Positions 1 through 10,148 of a stretch of DNA of 31,882 bases are shown here, in pieces. Location: NCBI RefSeq assembly GCF_000003605.2, contig NW_003144289.1:296006-327887 (forward strand). Direction: 5' to 3'. The position numbers and the translations under genes are program-made. The notes beneath the pieces are model-generated. The model was given only the letters and a program-made list of their open reading frames with translations. It was not told where the DNA came from and ran no database searches. Each line of letters starts with the position of its first letter. The first letter of the stretch is position 1. This DNA is from Saccoglossus kowalevskii (lineage: Eukaryota; Hemichordata; Enteropneusta; Harrimaniidae).

Positions 1-959
1 TTTGTCGCAGGTGATAATGTTTTACGGATTATATAAGTGATGTCATATTCTGTCAGCTGCTCATATAACACATACTTGCTAAAAGCGACACGGATATTGT
101 TTTAGAAACCACGCTTGTAGATAGCAATGTGAAGATACGCTTGATATTGTTTCAATACAAGCGCCACCCGTGGGCATCCTGACCAAGTCCACGACGGGTG
201 TCCGTACGAGCGATATGACAGTGGAAAGAATATTTTAAATTTTTGGTGGAGCTGCTCATATCTCATTTGCATATATTTTGTATGTGTTGTGCAATTCTGA
301 TTTCTGTACAATATTTCATAATTGCTTTGAATTTTTCTAGTTCAATTAACTTGCTAAAATGTTGTATAATTTCCTTACAGTACTTGAATAGTTCAATTCT
401 GTGTGTATTGCACAGACTTCAGTCCACAGGAAAATGCACCTTATCTTCAACCTGCTTGTTAGCACAGTATTTACATACTCTTTCATTTTTTGGAGTTTTG
501 CAATACTATTTGCTAAATACTATTCCCAAGTAAGTATAGCTTCCAACCACATCATTTTCATTTCATTTATAAAATACAGTTTTATGTTTGACAATTTGGT
601 TTCTCTTATTAAAGATCATTAGTTTTGCTTTGCTTAAACTTACAGTTGATTTCCACGCATCACTATATATATGGACATGGACCTACATATCCCTTGTGTT
701 TGTGAAAATAAACCCCAGGATATAAATCCAAATTAGTTCAAATAATGGTTCAGGAAAAATCTCTTGTCAGATTCTCTCCGTATTTATTGACACATTGTAT
801 GAGGCCATTTTGAGTGCAAGTTATAGTGGCGTACAGCTGATCCCTAGTTTGTTCGTGATGCTATACCCAGACGACGTGGTTATGTTTGCACATGTAATTG
901 TGGGATTGCAGCGACTTACTGCGCTTTTTTTGACGGAACAACTACTGCGCCCTCAAACA

Positions 960-1100
960 CTTATCATTGTTAAATTCCGCCACAGTCCCTAAACGAGGAG
1001 ATTTTGTTACGTATTCGTAAACAAAATCTAAAAAATCTAATATGACGTTGTGTCTTTTCATTCTTCTGTTGACAGGGAGGACGAACATTTGCCAGATTGC
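960..1100. repeat. Diverged direct repeat, copy 1 (partner near 3625-3790)
   Basis: This segment and 3625-3790 share an ordered series of matching blocks: a CGCCACAGTC block, an AAAATCTAA..TGACGT block and a TTTTCATTCT..C block followed by GGAGGACG or GGAAGACG. Small indels and a block of about 20 bp present only in the second copy separate them. The orientation is direct. I take it for an old dispersed repeat or segmental duplication, aligned by eye. Confidence 0.5.
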
Positions 1101-1764
1101 ACACTAGATAGGAACATAATCCGTTTATATTTATTCTTTAATCCGCAAATCCGGCGACCATTGGTGCATATTAAACCTATCTTTGTGTGTTTGCCACTAT
1201 AACCAATCATAAACAAAACGCTACTGTATTCTTCATTCAAGCTCTCCATGCTTCTGAAAGGACAAGGAATTGTCTCTTCATACAATAATGTATGAGATAC
1301 TTGGGGGGTCAGAAATATGGTAATTCTGGAAGGCATTTATCAAAATACATACACACCTTATTTGACTGTCTTGATGTATATGAAGACCGTTAACTAAATT
1401 CGGGTTTTTATATTCCTCGAAAATAGTTTGCCTAAATTGGATTAGGTGTTTTCTGAAAGTCCATTTTTTCTTGAAATCGGCAGAATTTAGTCCAGATTCA
1501 ATGAAGTCAATTGTTATGTTCGAAATGAAAAGTGGTTTGAAAGTCATCGATGTTTAAAACAACTACCATGATCCATTCTTTGAGCTGGTGTTCAAATAAC
1601 CTCACAAAAATGTGTTCGAATAATGGATACAGATAACTAACAATAATGTAGATCTGAAACCCTTTGTGTCAACAAAATATGCCCCTAAAAATGCAGGAAA
1701 TAGCGTTTCAGTGGGTCTAAATTTCAGGAATCGCCACCTCATGCAAAATGTCGTGCTGCCGCTG

Positions 1765-1832
1765 CCTCTGCGACATGCTCTATTGTTAAACAAAAATGGT
1801 CGACATGATAATATAACAGGGTACATACAAGT
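1765..1832. repeat. Diverged direct repeat, copy 1 (partner near 3292-3356)
   Basis: The block contains TTAAACAAAAATGGTCGACA and then an ATAACAGGGTACAT motif. The partner has TTTAAACAAAATGGCCGAGA and the same ATAACAGGGTACAT motif in the same orientation. The order of this pair is swapped relative to the 960/3625 pair, so the two pairs are not one simple segmental duplication. Confidence 0.45.
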
Positions 1833-3291
1833 TCCCTGTATTCTCAATGTGGAACATAATTCAATTATCTTTATGGTAAAAACGGATTTCTTCTGTATTT
1901 TAATTCTTTGCCTGATTTATTATAATATTGTAGTTGATAGCGCCATTAAAACCAGCCACTACCTGAGACGATTCTTCAAATCATTTTGTTAAATGTGAAA
2001 CACATGTATCACGCATTAGAAACCTGGGGTTGAAATCAAGAAATGAATAGAATGCCATGAAACACTGTATTTCAAAGAAAAAGTTGTTTTTATAAAGTCA
2101 CTATGTCAAACATACGTTGTCTAACCACTTGTAAAAAATGATAATGTGTAACTAGTTAGAATCAATCAATCGACAGACCGACTACCTAATAGGATCTAAA
2201 TTGGTCATTGGATCGATAGCCGTGTTCATAGCAACTACGACAACGCTCCAAACGAGGTTATACGATTATAAAACAATGATATTAACCACGACCCATTTTA
2301 GAGAGTTGAAAACTATTTCTATATATTCTTCACGGATACATGTTCATGGAAAACGCGTAAAATACTAACAGAACAATGAGTATGAACAGATACTTTTCAC
2401 ATCTTTCTTAGCAATTGGATCATGGCCTTGATATACAGTAGACAATTGTTGGTAACCGGTGTCACAATTAACAATAATGAAACAAGCATCGTAGACACAA
2501 TCAGCAATAATAACAAGAAGGCTACTGTTTTCTTCACTGTAATTGTTCAATCTCCCGAAGGAATAAGAGATTGTCTATTCAGACCATCTTTAAATAACTC
2601 AAAGTTAAAAAGAGGAATATGAATACGGTAAATCTCTCACATACTTATCCTGGAAGACATCTAGGTCACATATATCTTACATATATATACCCACTCTGTT
2701 TGATACACACGGTGTCTTGTCTCGGATGAATCATTTGGAGTCCTCATTCTAGTTTGAATAAAGTGGTATATTTGTTCCTGAAAACAGTGGAATCGAATCA
2801 GGTGTAGACTCAATTATTTTGGATAAGTGATAAGAATATCAAGCTGTTTGAATGTTAGTAATGTTTGAAATAACGACAGTTATCCAATATTTCAGATGGT
2901 GTTAGAATTACAGCACGAAAATGTATTAGAATAATTGTGAATAAATTATATAGAAATAAATATGAATCATTTGGCCCAACGCAAGTCATGAATGGAAGAT
3001 ATTGGGCCACACATTAACACTGTCATCTATAGTATATAATATAACGGGGTGGTCATATGTCAACATTGATTTCTTGAAATCACTTAGTTTTGTAATTAAC
3101 CTCACGTATTATGAGGAATTTCCAACATAAATCAGAATGTATCTTTTCAACATATGCTAAATTTTATTATTTAGTAATGCAAATGAAACAGAGAATTTGT
3201 AATCCATAAGATATATTACCGTACTATTTTAAAACCAAAAATGAACGAAATGCCAGTAATCCAAGTGATTGAAGGGGATATTGTAATTCAC

Positions 3292-3356
3292 TCCATGCGA
3301 GACATGGTCTGTTTTTAAACAAAATGGCCGAGATGATAACAGGGTACATGGACAAT
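3292..3356. repeat. Diverged direct repeat, copy 2
   Basis: This is the partner of 1765-1832, with a shared AAACAAAATGG core and ATAACAGGGTACAT tail. The degree of divergence suggests an old repeat family. Confidence 0.45.
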
Positions 3357-3599
3357 TTGTTGTAATGTCAAAGTTAAATTTATGTATGTTCCGTTACGGT
3401 ATGTTTCAGATTTATAAACGCAAAATACCTTCTTTGCCAACAGTATTTGAATAAAGGAAACAGACTTCGGTTTTGATGATTTACACGCGCACAAAAAAAC
3501 AAAAAAAAACAAACAAACATATTTTGTTTGACATGTTTACGATTTGGTGACGGCGTGATACGTCATAGTTTGCTAAGTAAATAATAGAGCATTCTGACG

Positions 3600-3790
3600 T
3601 TATATCGGTAGCGCCCCAAACACATGTTAGTGTTCGTTTACGCCACAGTCACTGGAAAGGGGGAATTGTATGATGTACGCATTGAAAATCTAACGTGACG
3701 TGCACTAACACAACCTACCTTGACTTTGTGTTTTTTCATTCTGCTAGGAAGACGGAATATATCGAAATGACCTTTTTTATTCCTAGGCTG
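3600..3790. repeat. Diverged direct repeat, copy 2
   Basis: This is the partner of 960-1100, with the same order of blocks. It differs by an insertion of about 20 bp near 3705-3725. No coding content is evident. Confidence 0.45.
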
Positions 3791-4007
3791 GTTAATATCA
3801 GAAAGTTTTCTTTTTTTGTTTACCACGTGTATGTGAACTTTAGAATAATATTGTTAGAATCGTCTATGTAAAATGGGGTATGGCCATGTCATTGATATGT
3901 ATAACAAATAACATAGGACGTAAAAGAGACTATTGTGGCACCTCAGATTTTACATTCGTCCAATCAGATACATGGCTACCTCCAAGAGGTACGAACCTAA
4001 CCAACTG

Positions 4008-4990
4008 TTATGGTTAGTCATTGAACAAATTTCAATATAATTTCAATGAATTAGCATAAATTTAGAACACTATGGTAAGTGAACAAATGTGAATATTAAT
4101 AGACTTGCATACAAACATTGACATTGATAAATGACAAGAACCATTTTGTTTATTAATTATCTATACAACCAAAAATAAAACAAATTATTTTTACCGAGGT
4201 GAGTGACTACATGTACATTTTCGAAATTAGTGTATATTGTCTCTATTATAAATTTATCACATGTAACGTCCACTATTTTTAGATTTGAGAAAGCAGGTTT
4301 ACCATCTAAACCGCAATTTAATAACCATGTAAACATCGACCACTATATGCTAATATACAGAGCTAACAGAGAAAAGGAGTTGCAACTCATGTGTCGAATT
4401 TGTTATTTATTGTTGCCAGAAGAACCCAAGAATATCTAAAATAACTCATATCGTTATATTCATATACACCAATATAATTTCAATCTCGACATACGTCACA
4501 CTATCAATCGCTATAGCTAGAGTAACCATCTTTAGATAAGCTATGAATTTCAGTACCACGCAATGCCGGACAAAACACACATAACCCTATGCTATCTCTA
4601 AGCGCTATCAGTATGTGTTTATCTTGGTCGTTCATGTTATATACGGTTCCATTGTCCTGATTGATTCGACTCTCCATCATGTTAGCACCCTCGTTCCAGG
4701 AGTATTGTATTTTACCCGAAACGTAGTAGCATGTTTCTTGGTGATTCCTATAGCAGAGTTTCGACTCGTTACCACCATAACACAGCGTGCTGGTCAAGGA
4801 AACAGCGAAACCATCAGATCTCAATAAAAATCGCCGACTTCTCCCCTTTCCCCACTCCACGTCTCTTTCAGTACCAATGATTTTATCTAATGATCTTGTT
4901 ACGACAGGGGCTTTAGATGGATCGATGGATTTGCAGTATACTACGTAAAGTCGTATTGGCGTATCTGCAAATAAATCGGCGGAAATCTCA
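4008..4990. repeat. Left arm of inverted duplication 1
   Basis: Read on the minus strand, this arm matches 6513-7478 on the plus strand nearly base for base over long blocks. It covers the C-terminal two thirds of the ectoine-synthase-like gene and about 490 bp of 3' flank, including the poly(A)-signal region. The match ends abruptly near CATTGAACAAATTTC at the outer edge. Arms are about 0.97 kb and the central spacer about 1.5 kb. Confidence 0.9.
4406..4411 (-). promoter_or_regulatory. Candidate poly(A) signal of the ectoine-synthase-like gene
   Basis: An AATAAA hexamer lies on the minus strand about 93 nt downstream of the stop codon at 4504, a usual distance for a eukaryotic 3' UTR. It is conserved in the inverted copy at 7063-7068. 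Assignment is by position and motif only. Confidence 0.45.
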
Positions 4991-5253
4991 GAGGAGAATG
5001 CCAACAATACACCAGCCTGTAGCTTATAGGTTTTACCATCAGAAGCAAATGCGCTACCACTACCATAGATACAGTAATAAATGTGGTCCTCGTTCTCATC
5101 TGAAGCCAACTGGACAGTCTGTCCGACCTGAACGAGCACGTCGAACGCAGTATATCCCATTCCATCTTCCTTTAACACCATAGCTTTTCCTCTCAAGTTG
5201 GTTCCAGAAATTGTTACTACTGCAACATCTTCAGAATGGCGTGTAATGATCAT
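4504..5253 (-). CDS. ectC: Ectoine-synthase-like protein, two fused EctC units
   Basis: Intact 249-codon frame related to L-ectoine synthase (EctC), the cupin enzyme that cyclises N-gamma-acetyl-diaminobutyrate to the compatible solute ectoine in bacteria. Bacterial EctC is about 130 residues; this protein holds two such units. Unit 1 (residues 1-115) has the KEDGMGY motif (28-34), a YYCIYGSG core and an RLYVVYC strand. Unit 2 (121-246) has IIGTERDVEWGKGRSRR, NHQETCYYVSG, GTVYNMNDQDKH and CVFCPALRGTEIH, each matching EctC signatures in order. Unit 2 keeps the expected metal ligands E173, Y205 and H213; unit 1 has H58, L84 and A92 there. The start is ATG 5253: an in-frame TGA lies at 5278-5280, the frame beyond ATG opens only with GTG, and the protein then begins MI like EctC. 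A branch-point and acceptor-like signal lies just upstream, and AATAAA follows the stop. No signal peptide or membrane segment is seen, so it is probably cytosolic. EctC activity is inferred; another cupin function is possible. Confidence 0.85.
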   Translation of the reverse strand: MIITRHSEDVAVVTISGTNLRGKAMVLKEDGMGYTAFDVLVQVGQTVQLASDENEDHIYYCIYGSGSAFASDGKTYKLQAGVLLAFSSEISADLFADTPIRLYVVYCKSIDPSKAPVVTRSLDKIIGTERDVEWGKGRSRRFLLRSDGFAVSLTSTLCYGGNESKLCYRNHQETCYYVSGKIQYSWNEGANMMESRINQDNGTVYNMNDQDKHILIALRDSIGLCVFCPALRGTEIHSLSKDGYSSYSD

Positions 5254-5284
5254 GTTGGTCGGTTGTTTGTCCACCAGTCACAAA

Positions 5285-5320
5285 ATATCTTTATAAAAAA
5301 TAAAAAAACCTATTAGTAGG
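5285..5320 (-). promoter_or_regulatory. Candidate 3' splice site with branch point upstream of the ectoine-synthase-like gene
   Basis: On the minus strand, CTACTAAT (a good branch-point match, near 5312-5319) is followed by a T-rich tract and an AAAG acceptor at 5289-5290. The exon would start at 5288, 35 nt before the ATG at 5253. An in-frame TGA between acceptor and ATG means any upstream exon would be 5' UTR. This supports a eukaryotic, possibly spliced gene rather than bacterial contamination. Confidence 0.4.
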
Positions 5321-5329
5321 AATCGGCAG

Positions 5330-6375
5330 TAAAGGAAATATATTAATGTTGGAAATAGTATTGGTAAAACCACTCGTCCTTCGTAAAGAGCGAAGGGTTT
5401 TTCCTATATCGACACGTGTTTCTTGTATATAGCATCGGAATTGAACACTACAATGGACATTATTAGCCATTTAGTTTCTGCTATCAACAAAATTACAATT
5501 CAAAATCATACTGTTGATATACCACCGATATATATTGCATTTGCAATGGTACTTACATACTGTCGTCTTTTATTCATGGGCTATTACTGAAGCCTAGTAT
5601 ACTCACCATGTGAATTGAAAACACAATGGATGTACTTATTTTTGCATCGACTATTGATTTGGTGTATAATATTTCCTGCCACCCACCGATAGTACCTTGA
5701 ATACTGCGCTTATCCACAATGCAACAGTGACCACGTGACTTTCTGATTTTCGACACGTATTGTACTGTGTTCTAAAGTACAACTGTTACACAGTGCATGA
5801 TGGTCTGTAATGCGTCAATCAACGAATCACACAAGTGGCGTTAAGTCTGTCGTACTAGGGGTTGTCTTTTCACCAAAAAATTCTATTGTGATTAAGTGTC
5901 TTTATCAATTATTATTATTATTATTAATTATTAGAAATATAATCTTTGAAAATCAACAAAAATCGTTGATAAAGCGTAATTTCTCACGTTGTTTATCTTT
6001 ACATGTCATTGAAACACATCAACTAATCAAAATGAAACACTGGATGACAAATATAACATAAACCAAAAAACACTCATGTAATGTTAGGAATACAGTTTAC
6101 TACTCTCATTCATCTTATAATTCGAAACTGTTGATATCTGGGTCACATAAACTGTTATTTTACGTGATATTATATAGGATCAAGTTCACAACAATTTTCA
6201 ATCCGTCAATTAAATTATACTACGGTGACTCGATTTTTATTTTATGTTCTAGAGGATATCTATACTTTAATAAGATTAACGTTTGCATATACACAAGTAA
6301 TTCAAACTAGAAATGTAATTTTTGTCTACATTTAGTAGTTTGTTTAGTAGTTTCTTTGCTTTAAAGAAAGAAACA
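5330..6375. other. Spacer of inverted duplication 1
   Basis: Together with the N-terminal coding part of the intact gene this forms the unduplicated centre between the head-to-head copies. It holds no gene I can support. It may carry the promoter of the intact gene, since transcription runs outward from here on the minus strand. An (ATT)n microsatellite lies at about 5911-5934, and a short hairpin with CCTTCG/CGAAGG arms lies near 5372-5390. Confidence 0.5.
5911..5934. repeat. (ATT)n microsatellite
   Basis: Short run of ATT triplets ending in an ATTAATTATT tail, seen directly in the sequence. Simple repeat with no further inference. Confidence 0.8.
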
Positions 6376-6379
6376 GTTC

Positions 6380-6965
6380 CATTTTTGTTGCAAAATTTCC
6401 GCATACTACTGTACGTTGTGTTAGCACAGAAACGATTCAAAACTGGCCTATGTGAATCAACAGACATGTTACTACGTCTCGCATACAATACAATACTTCT
6501 GGAACAAGCGTGGGATTTCAGCCGAGTTATTTGCAGAGACGCCAATACGACTTTACACGGTGTACTGCAAATGCATCGGCCCATCAAGATCATTAGATGA
6601 AATCATTGGTACTGAAAGAGACGTGGAGTTGGGAAAAAGGAGAAGTCGGCGATTTTTATTGAGATCTGATGGTTTCGCTGTTTCCTTGACCAGCACGCTG
6701 TGATATGGTGGTAACGAGTCAAAACTCTGCTATTTTACGTTTCGGGTAAAATACAATATTCCTGGAACGAGGGTGCTACCATGATGGAAAGTCGAATCAA
6801 TCAATCAACCAAGACAATGGAACTGTATATAACATGAACGACCAGGATAAACACATACTGATAACAATTAGCGATAGCATAGGGTTATGTGTGTTTTGTC
6901 CGGCATTGCGTGGTACTGAAATTCATAGCTAATCTGAAGTAGGCTACTCTAGCTATAGCGCTTGA
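6380..6965 (+). pseudogene. ectC: Broken, mosaic copy of the ectoine-synthase-like gene
   Basis: This inverted copy matches the intact gene from its residue 89 onward. It starts with a segment that does not belong there: 6436-6512 resembles the middle of unit 2 (QQTCYYVSHTIQYFWNK, compare NHQETCYYVSGKIQYSWNE) and is joined directly to the end of unit 1 (ISAELFAETPIRLY). Unit 2 then follows with GTERDVEL and SRRFLLRSDGFAVS. Breaks: TGA at 6701-6703 in place of a Cys codon, a deletion of about 20 bp near 6730 that removes the NHQE motif with the predicted Glu metal ligand, further frame disruption near 6795, and TAA in place of a Leu codon near 6931. The end homologous to the intact stop is TGA 6963-6965. 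It cannot encode a working enzyme and was probably once part of a tandem copy. Confidence 0.85.
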
Positions 6966-7478
6966 AAGGCTTAGTGTGACGCATGTCGAGATTGAAATTA
7001 TATTTGTGTATATGATATACCGATATGAGTTATTTTAGACATTCTTGGGCTCTTCTGGCAACAATAAATAACAAATTCGACACATGAGTTGCAAGTCCGT
7101 TTGTCTGTTAGCTCTGTATATTAGATCATGAAGTGGTCGGTGTTTACATAGTTGTAGTTTTGTGATATAGCCGGAAAACCTGCTTTCTCAGATCATTAAA
7201 CTGAAAATAGTGGATGTTGCATGTGGTAAATTTACATACAGAGGCAATATACACTCGTTTTGAAAATGTACATGTCGCCACTCGCCTCGGTAAAAATAAC
7301 ATATTTTATTTTTGGTTGTATAAATAATTAATAAACAAAATGGTTTCTATCATTTATCAATGTCAATGTTTGTATGAAAGTATATTAATATTCACATTTG
7401 TTCACTTGCCTTAGTGTTCTAAATTTATGCTAATTCATTGAAATTATATTGAAATTTGTTCAATGACTAGCCATGGTC
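6513..7478. repeat. Right arm of inverted duplication 1
   Basis: This is the reverse complement of 4008-4990. The non-coding flank (about 7000-7478) is as well matched as the coding part, including the AATAAA at 7063-7068 and the block ending CAATGACTAGCCATGG. The arm was therefore copied as DNA, not through mRNA. Confidence 0.9.
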
Positions 7479-8934
7479 AAATAAATTGAATATATATATT
7501 AAAATGTAGTTATATTGAAGCCTGTAAAAGAATTGTGGTTTGCTCAGTTTCATTTTCCCTGTATCTAAATATCCACAACCGAAACGTCCACATTGGAAAA
7601 ACTAAGACAGAAACGTCCAGGGTTAAATCGGTTAAATTGCCCATAGTTGATAGTTGATATACTATAATAGGTTTAACAAGACTGCCGGTATTTTGAACTC
7701 CCCCAGAGATGTAAATAAGTGCGGAAAAGTCGTGGAATATTGTGGCCAAGGCTCTGTGACTAGACATATACCTTTTAAAACAGAATGGTTTGGGCAATAG
7801 GGTATTCATACAATTGATGAAAACTGATGCAGAAGTGGTTCCACTTTTTCATGAATAACAACCATGGCATGATTATTGCAATCTTTGTATTACATTTCAA
7901 TTGCTACAAAAACATTGTTCATTACTGATGCATTGTGGATATAACTTTAGCTCTAGCTTTTGAAGTAACCATTTGTCACAAAATTCCATTTAATTACTGA
8001 AATGCAAAGTTTTCAATACTCTTTGTGGTAGATGGTTGCCTAATATATTCTACATACATGTAATAGGAGTTAATAAATAGTATTACCAGCAAAACTTCTG
8101 AAATTCCAAAATTTACCCATTATTAGTGTATAACTGCAGTAATATAGTTAATCCCGGGGAACTGACCTGATTTATCGCACTATTTTTCAATAGAACACTT
8201 TTGTACATATTATTAAGCTGGCTATTAATAATCTCTGACCTAGTCTCGCTGCAGTAATACAAGAGACCGCATTGGGTTACTTATAAAACTGAGACTGGGT
8301 ATTATTAAATCTTGAGGCCATTGTGTGGGCTGAACCGACACAAAAAACTCATATTGTATTTATCATTAAACAAGTTTCAAATCACCGTCTGCTCAATCAC
8401 AAAACCAGTGAGCGTATTTGACGATTTTAGAATATTGTAGTAGTTTGAAGAGTGAAGAATTGGATAAGGCGCTCGCTTATGCAGCTTAGTAGCTGTAGCT
8501 TAATGTGCGCTCAAACCTTTAATGACATGGCGACTGCGACTGCGCACTAAAAATGAAGAGCTTGTTGATTGGTTGATGTTGAACTTCCTTATTGATATGG
8601 GTCATTTTGTCATTTTGATTTATAAAAGTTTTATAAGCGTATCATTTTGTAAATTCAAGATGGATTTTGGAATTACAATTGATTAATTCAGCAATGGTTT
8701 GTGAATATTGTTTAGATCAACATCATTTAATCAGCAAATACGCTACACCCATCGATAATTGATGGCATATGGAGTATGTGTATAATGATTGAGTCATTTT
8801 AAGCCAATCACATGCATTTACACATTTGAATTTGAGTGAAAGGCTTGTATGCACAAATGTTCATAAATAATCAGAGGTACTGGTTACTGGCATCAACTTT
8901 CATCAGAGAAAGGAAACTCGATTTGATGCATAGC
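7479..8934. other. Gene-free region between inverted duplications 1 and 2
   Basis: I see no coding sequence with support. The longest open frame (about 99 codons on the minus strand near 7510-7809) has no recognisable domain. Short TA-rich stretches and a small imperfect inverted repeat (CTAGTCTC near 8241 with GAGACTGG near 8291) are present. Confidence 0.55.
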
Positions 8935-9029
8935 ATTATAATTATATTGGAAAATGATACATGAGTGGTTCGAACCGACGATAACACATGTTGATTACGT
9001 TTCCTGTGAGTTGTTTTCCTGGTGTGATT

Positions 9030-9835
9030 GTACCTAGACACGTGATGATGCCACGTGAAGTGATGCCACCATTCGTCGCTTTCCAGGTCCAAGGGCCAGA
9101 TCTGTGGTGAAACGCTCAAGGGCGTAGTTTTGACCATTGTTATTGTACCATTTAGTGCGACCATCTGTTTCGCACAATCCCTGGACACCGCAAGCTCAAG
9201 AATAAACTTTGCAGTGGTTGGTGCTTTGGAGTCTGTGCCATCATCGTCGATTTTGTCTGAGGCGGAGATGGATATTTCTTGTTGATTGTGCATCAACATC
9301 TTTAGTTTGCCACATGTGTCGATTGTTTTGTCTTTTCCATTATTAGCTCCTTCATAGCATAGGCTTGGATTAGTCTTTTGCACGAAACGAAACCCTAACT
9401 CTAACCTTAAATTTTGAACGACTTCAAACATCGCCACGTCACAGAAATAAATTTGTCGAGAATATTTAGTTTCCACCTCTTTTTCGCCTACTTTGCAGCT
9501 TGATTCATGACATGACAGCAATTTTGGAATTGTTGAACACTGATGGCGCTATAAATTTTGTTGTTCACAGTATGAAATTTTCTCAGATATTATTAGGCCA
9601 ATGGAAAAAAATGCGAGTTAGGGTTAGGGTTTCGTTTCGTTTCATGGAAAAGACTAAGCCCACAGGCTTATTCTGGCACCCGTTGTTCAAATTCATTCTT
9701 ATCACCCTCTCCAGGCAACTCGAATGTAACAGACAGATTTTTGTTGGGTGGTAGTCGCCTACTGTCTGGCACGATACCTAAGGTCCCGTAGATAACATTA
9801 TTTGATTGCATCGCTGATAGGTGATGTATGTGTGT
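9030..9835 (-). pseudogene. PPP1R3: Broken PPP1R3-like (CBM21) glycogen-targeting PP1 subunit, copy A
   Basis: Remnant of a protein phosphatase 1 glycogen-targeting subunit. In this family a CBM21 domain binds glycogen and an N-terminal RVxF motif binds PP1. Visible parts in order: LGIVPDSRRLPPNKNLS and NEFEQRV, then an inserted element (about 9356-9672), then the AKFILEL strand and, in another frame, CETDGRTKW followed by YNNNGQNYALERF, the conserved CBM21 C-terminal motif with its Trp still present. Against copy B it lacks about 70 bp at the N-terminus and 34 bp that would hold the R-E-F-A-I-Y strand, and it has a 2-bp deletion further on. The frame is lost at least twice. The family call rests on motif match and on the better preserved copy B. 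Confidence 0.75.
9356..9672. mobile_element. Foldback (MITE-like) insertion inside PPP1R3-like copy A
   Basis: Inverted ends of about 45 bp: the left end reads AGGCTTGGATTAGTCTTTTG and then an ACGAAACGAAACCCTAAC block; the right end is its reverse complement with small changes (GTTAGGGTTTCGTTTCGT, then GGAAAAGACTAAGCCCACAG). They flank about 220 bp. The interval is absent from copy B, where coding sequence runs through, so it arrived after the duplication, with loss of about 60 bp of coding sequence. No protein is encoded and the superfamily is unknown. Confidence 0.65.
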
Positions 9836-10148
9836 GTCGAATCGACGAGTGGTGAGCACAATGTGTCCATGTAAATACAGGTGGGCGTTGCTCGGGTTCA
9901 TGACTCGGGTAATGTGTCGCGAGACAAGCAACACTATGCAACATACAACACTAAACTAGATAATTAAGCTAGTGTAAAAATGGTTCATTTCGTGCATGTA
10001 TCTGAGTGTGTAGTATTGGAGCGAGTTCGATTACCGCAAAGCCGTGTCTGTTACTTAAACCAGGCGGCTAGTGAAACGTACCTGACTTTTTATTTTAAAA
10101 AAAGTCAGGAAGTCGCTGAACTATAAACGACCTTTAAAGAAATTGTTA

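Larger units (their letters stand above)
1..4007. other. Gene-free AT-rich region
   Basis: I see no coding sequence I can support here. The open frames are short (under 110 codons), overlap on opposite strands and show no recognisable protein family. The stretch holds two pairs of diverged direct repeats, listed separately, and many short A/T runs. It could contain distal regulatory DNA or introns of a gene outside the window, but nothing in the sequence shows this. Confidence 0.6.
8935..10148. repeat. Left arm of inverted duplication 2
   Basis: Read on the minus strand this arm matches 12336-13590 on the plus strand, over the PPP1R3-like coding remnant and more than 300 bp of its upstream DNA. 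Examples are the block with TTCGATTACC and AAACCAGGCGGC, and the outer block GTCGCTGAACTATAAACGAC. The match is interrupted by separate insertions in each arm. Confidence 0.85.

Noticed and set aside
4203-4439. 78-codon plus-strand frame with many basic and acidic residues
   Set aside because: It lies antisense to the 3' flank of the ectoine-synthase-like gene, inside the inverted-repeat arm. The matching stretch in the other arm does not keep the frame as coding sequence would.
5372-5396. Hairpin followed by T-run resembling a bacterial terminator near the ectC-like gene
   Set aside because: The short stem and run of five T are common by chance in AT-rich DNA. It lies upstream of the gene, not downstream, and the context is eukaryotic.
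8461-8530. Possible tRNA-like or tRNA-derived SINE sequence
   Set aside because: A weak A-box-like stretch, but the B-box position does not match and no cloverleaf can be drawn.
8871-9521. 216-codon minus-strand open frame taken as one protein
   Set aside because: It joins parts of the PPP1R3-like remnant in a shifted frame with the inserted foldback element. The true CBM21 C-terminal motif lies in another frame, so the frame is fortuitous.
9612-9632. Telomere-like GTTAGGGTTAGGG
   Set aside because: Only two units, inside the inverted ends of a foldback insertion; not a telomeric tract.
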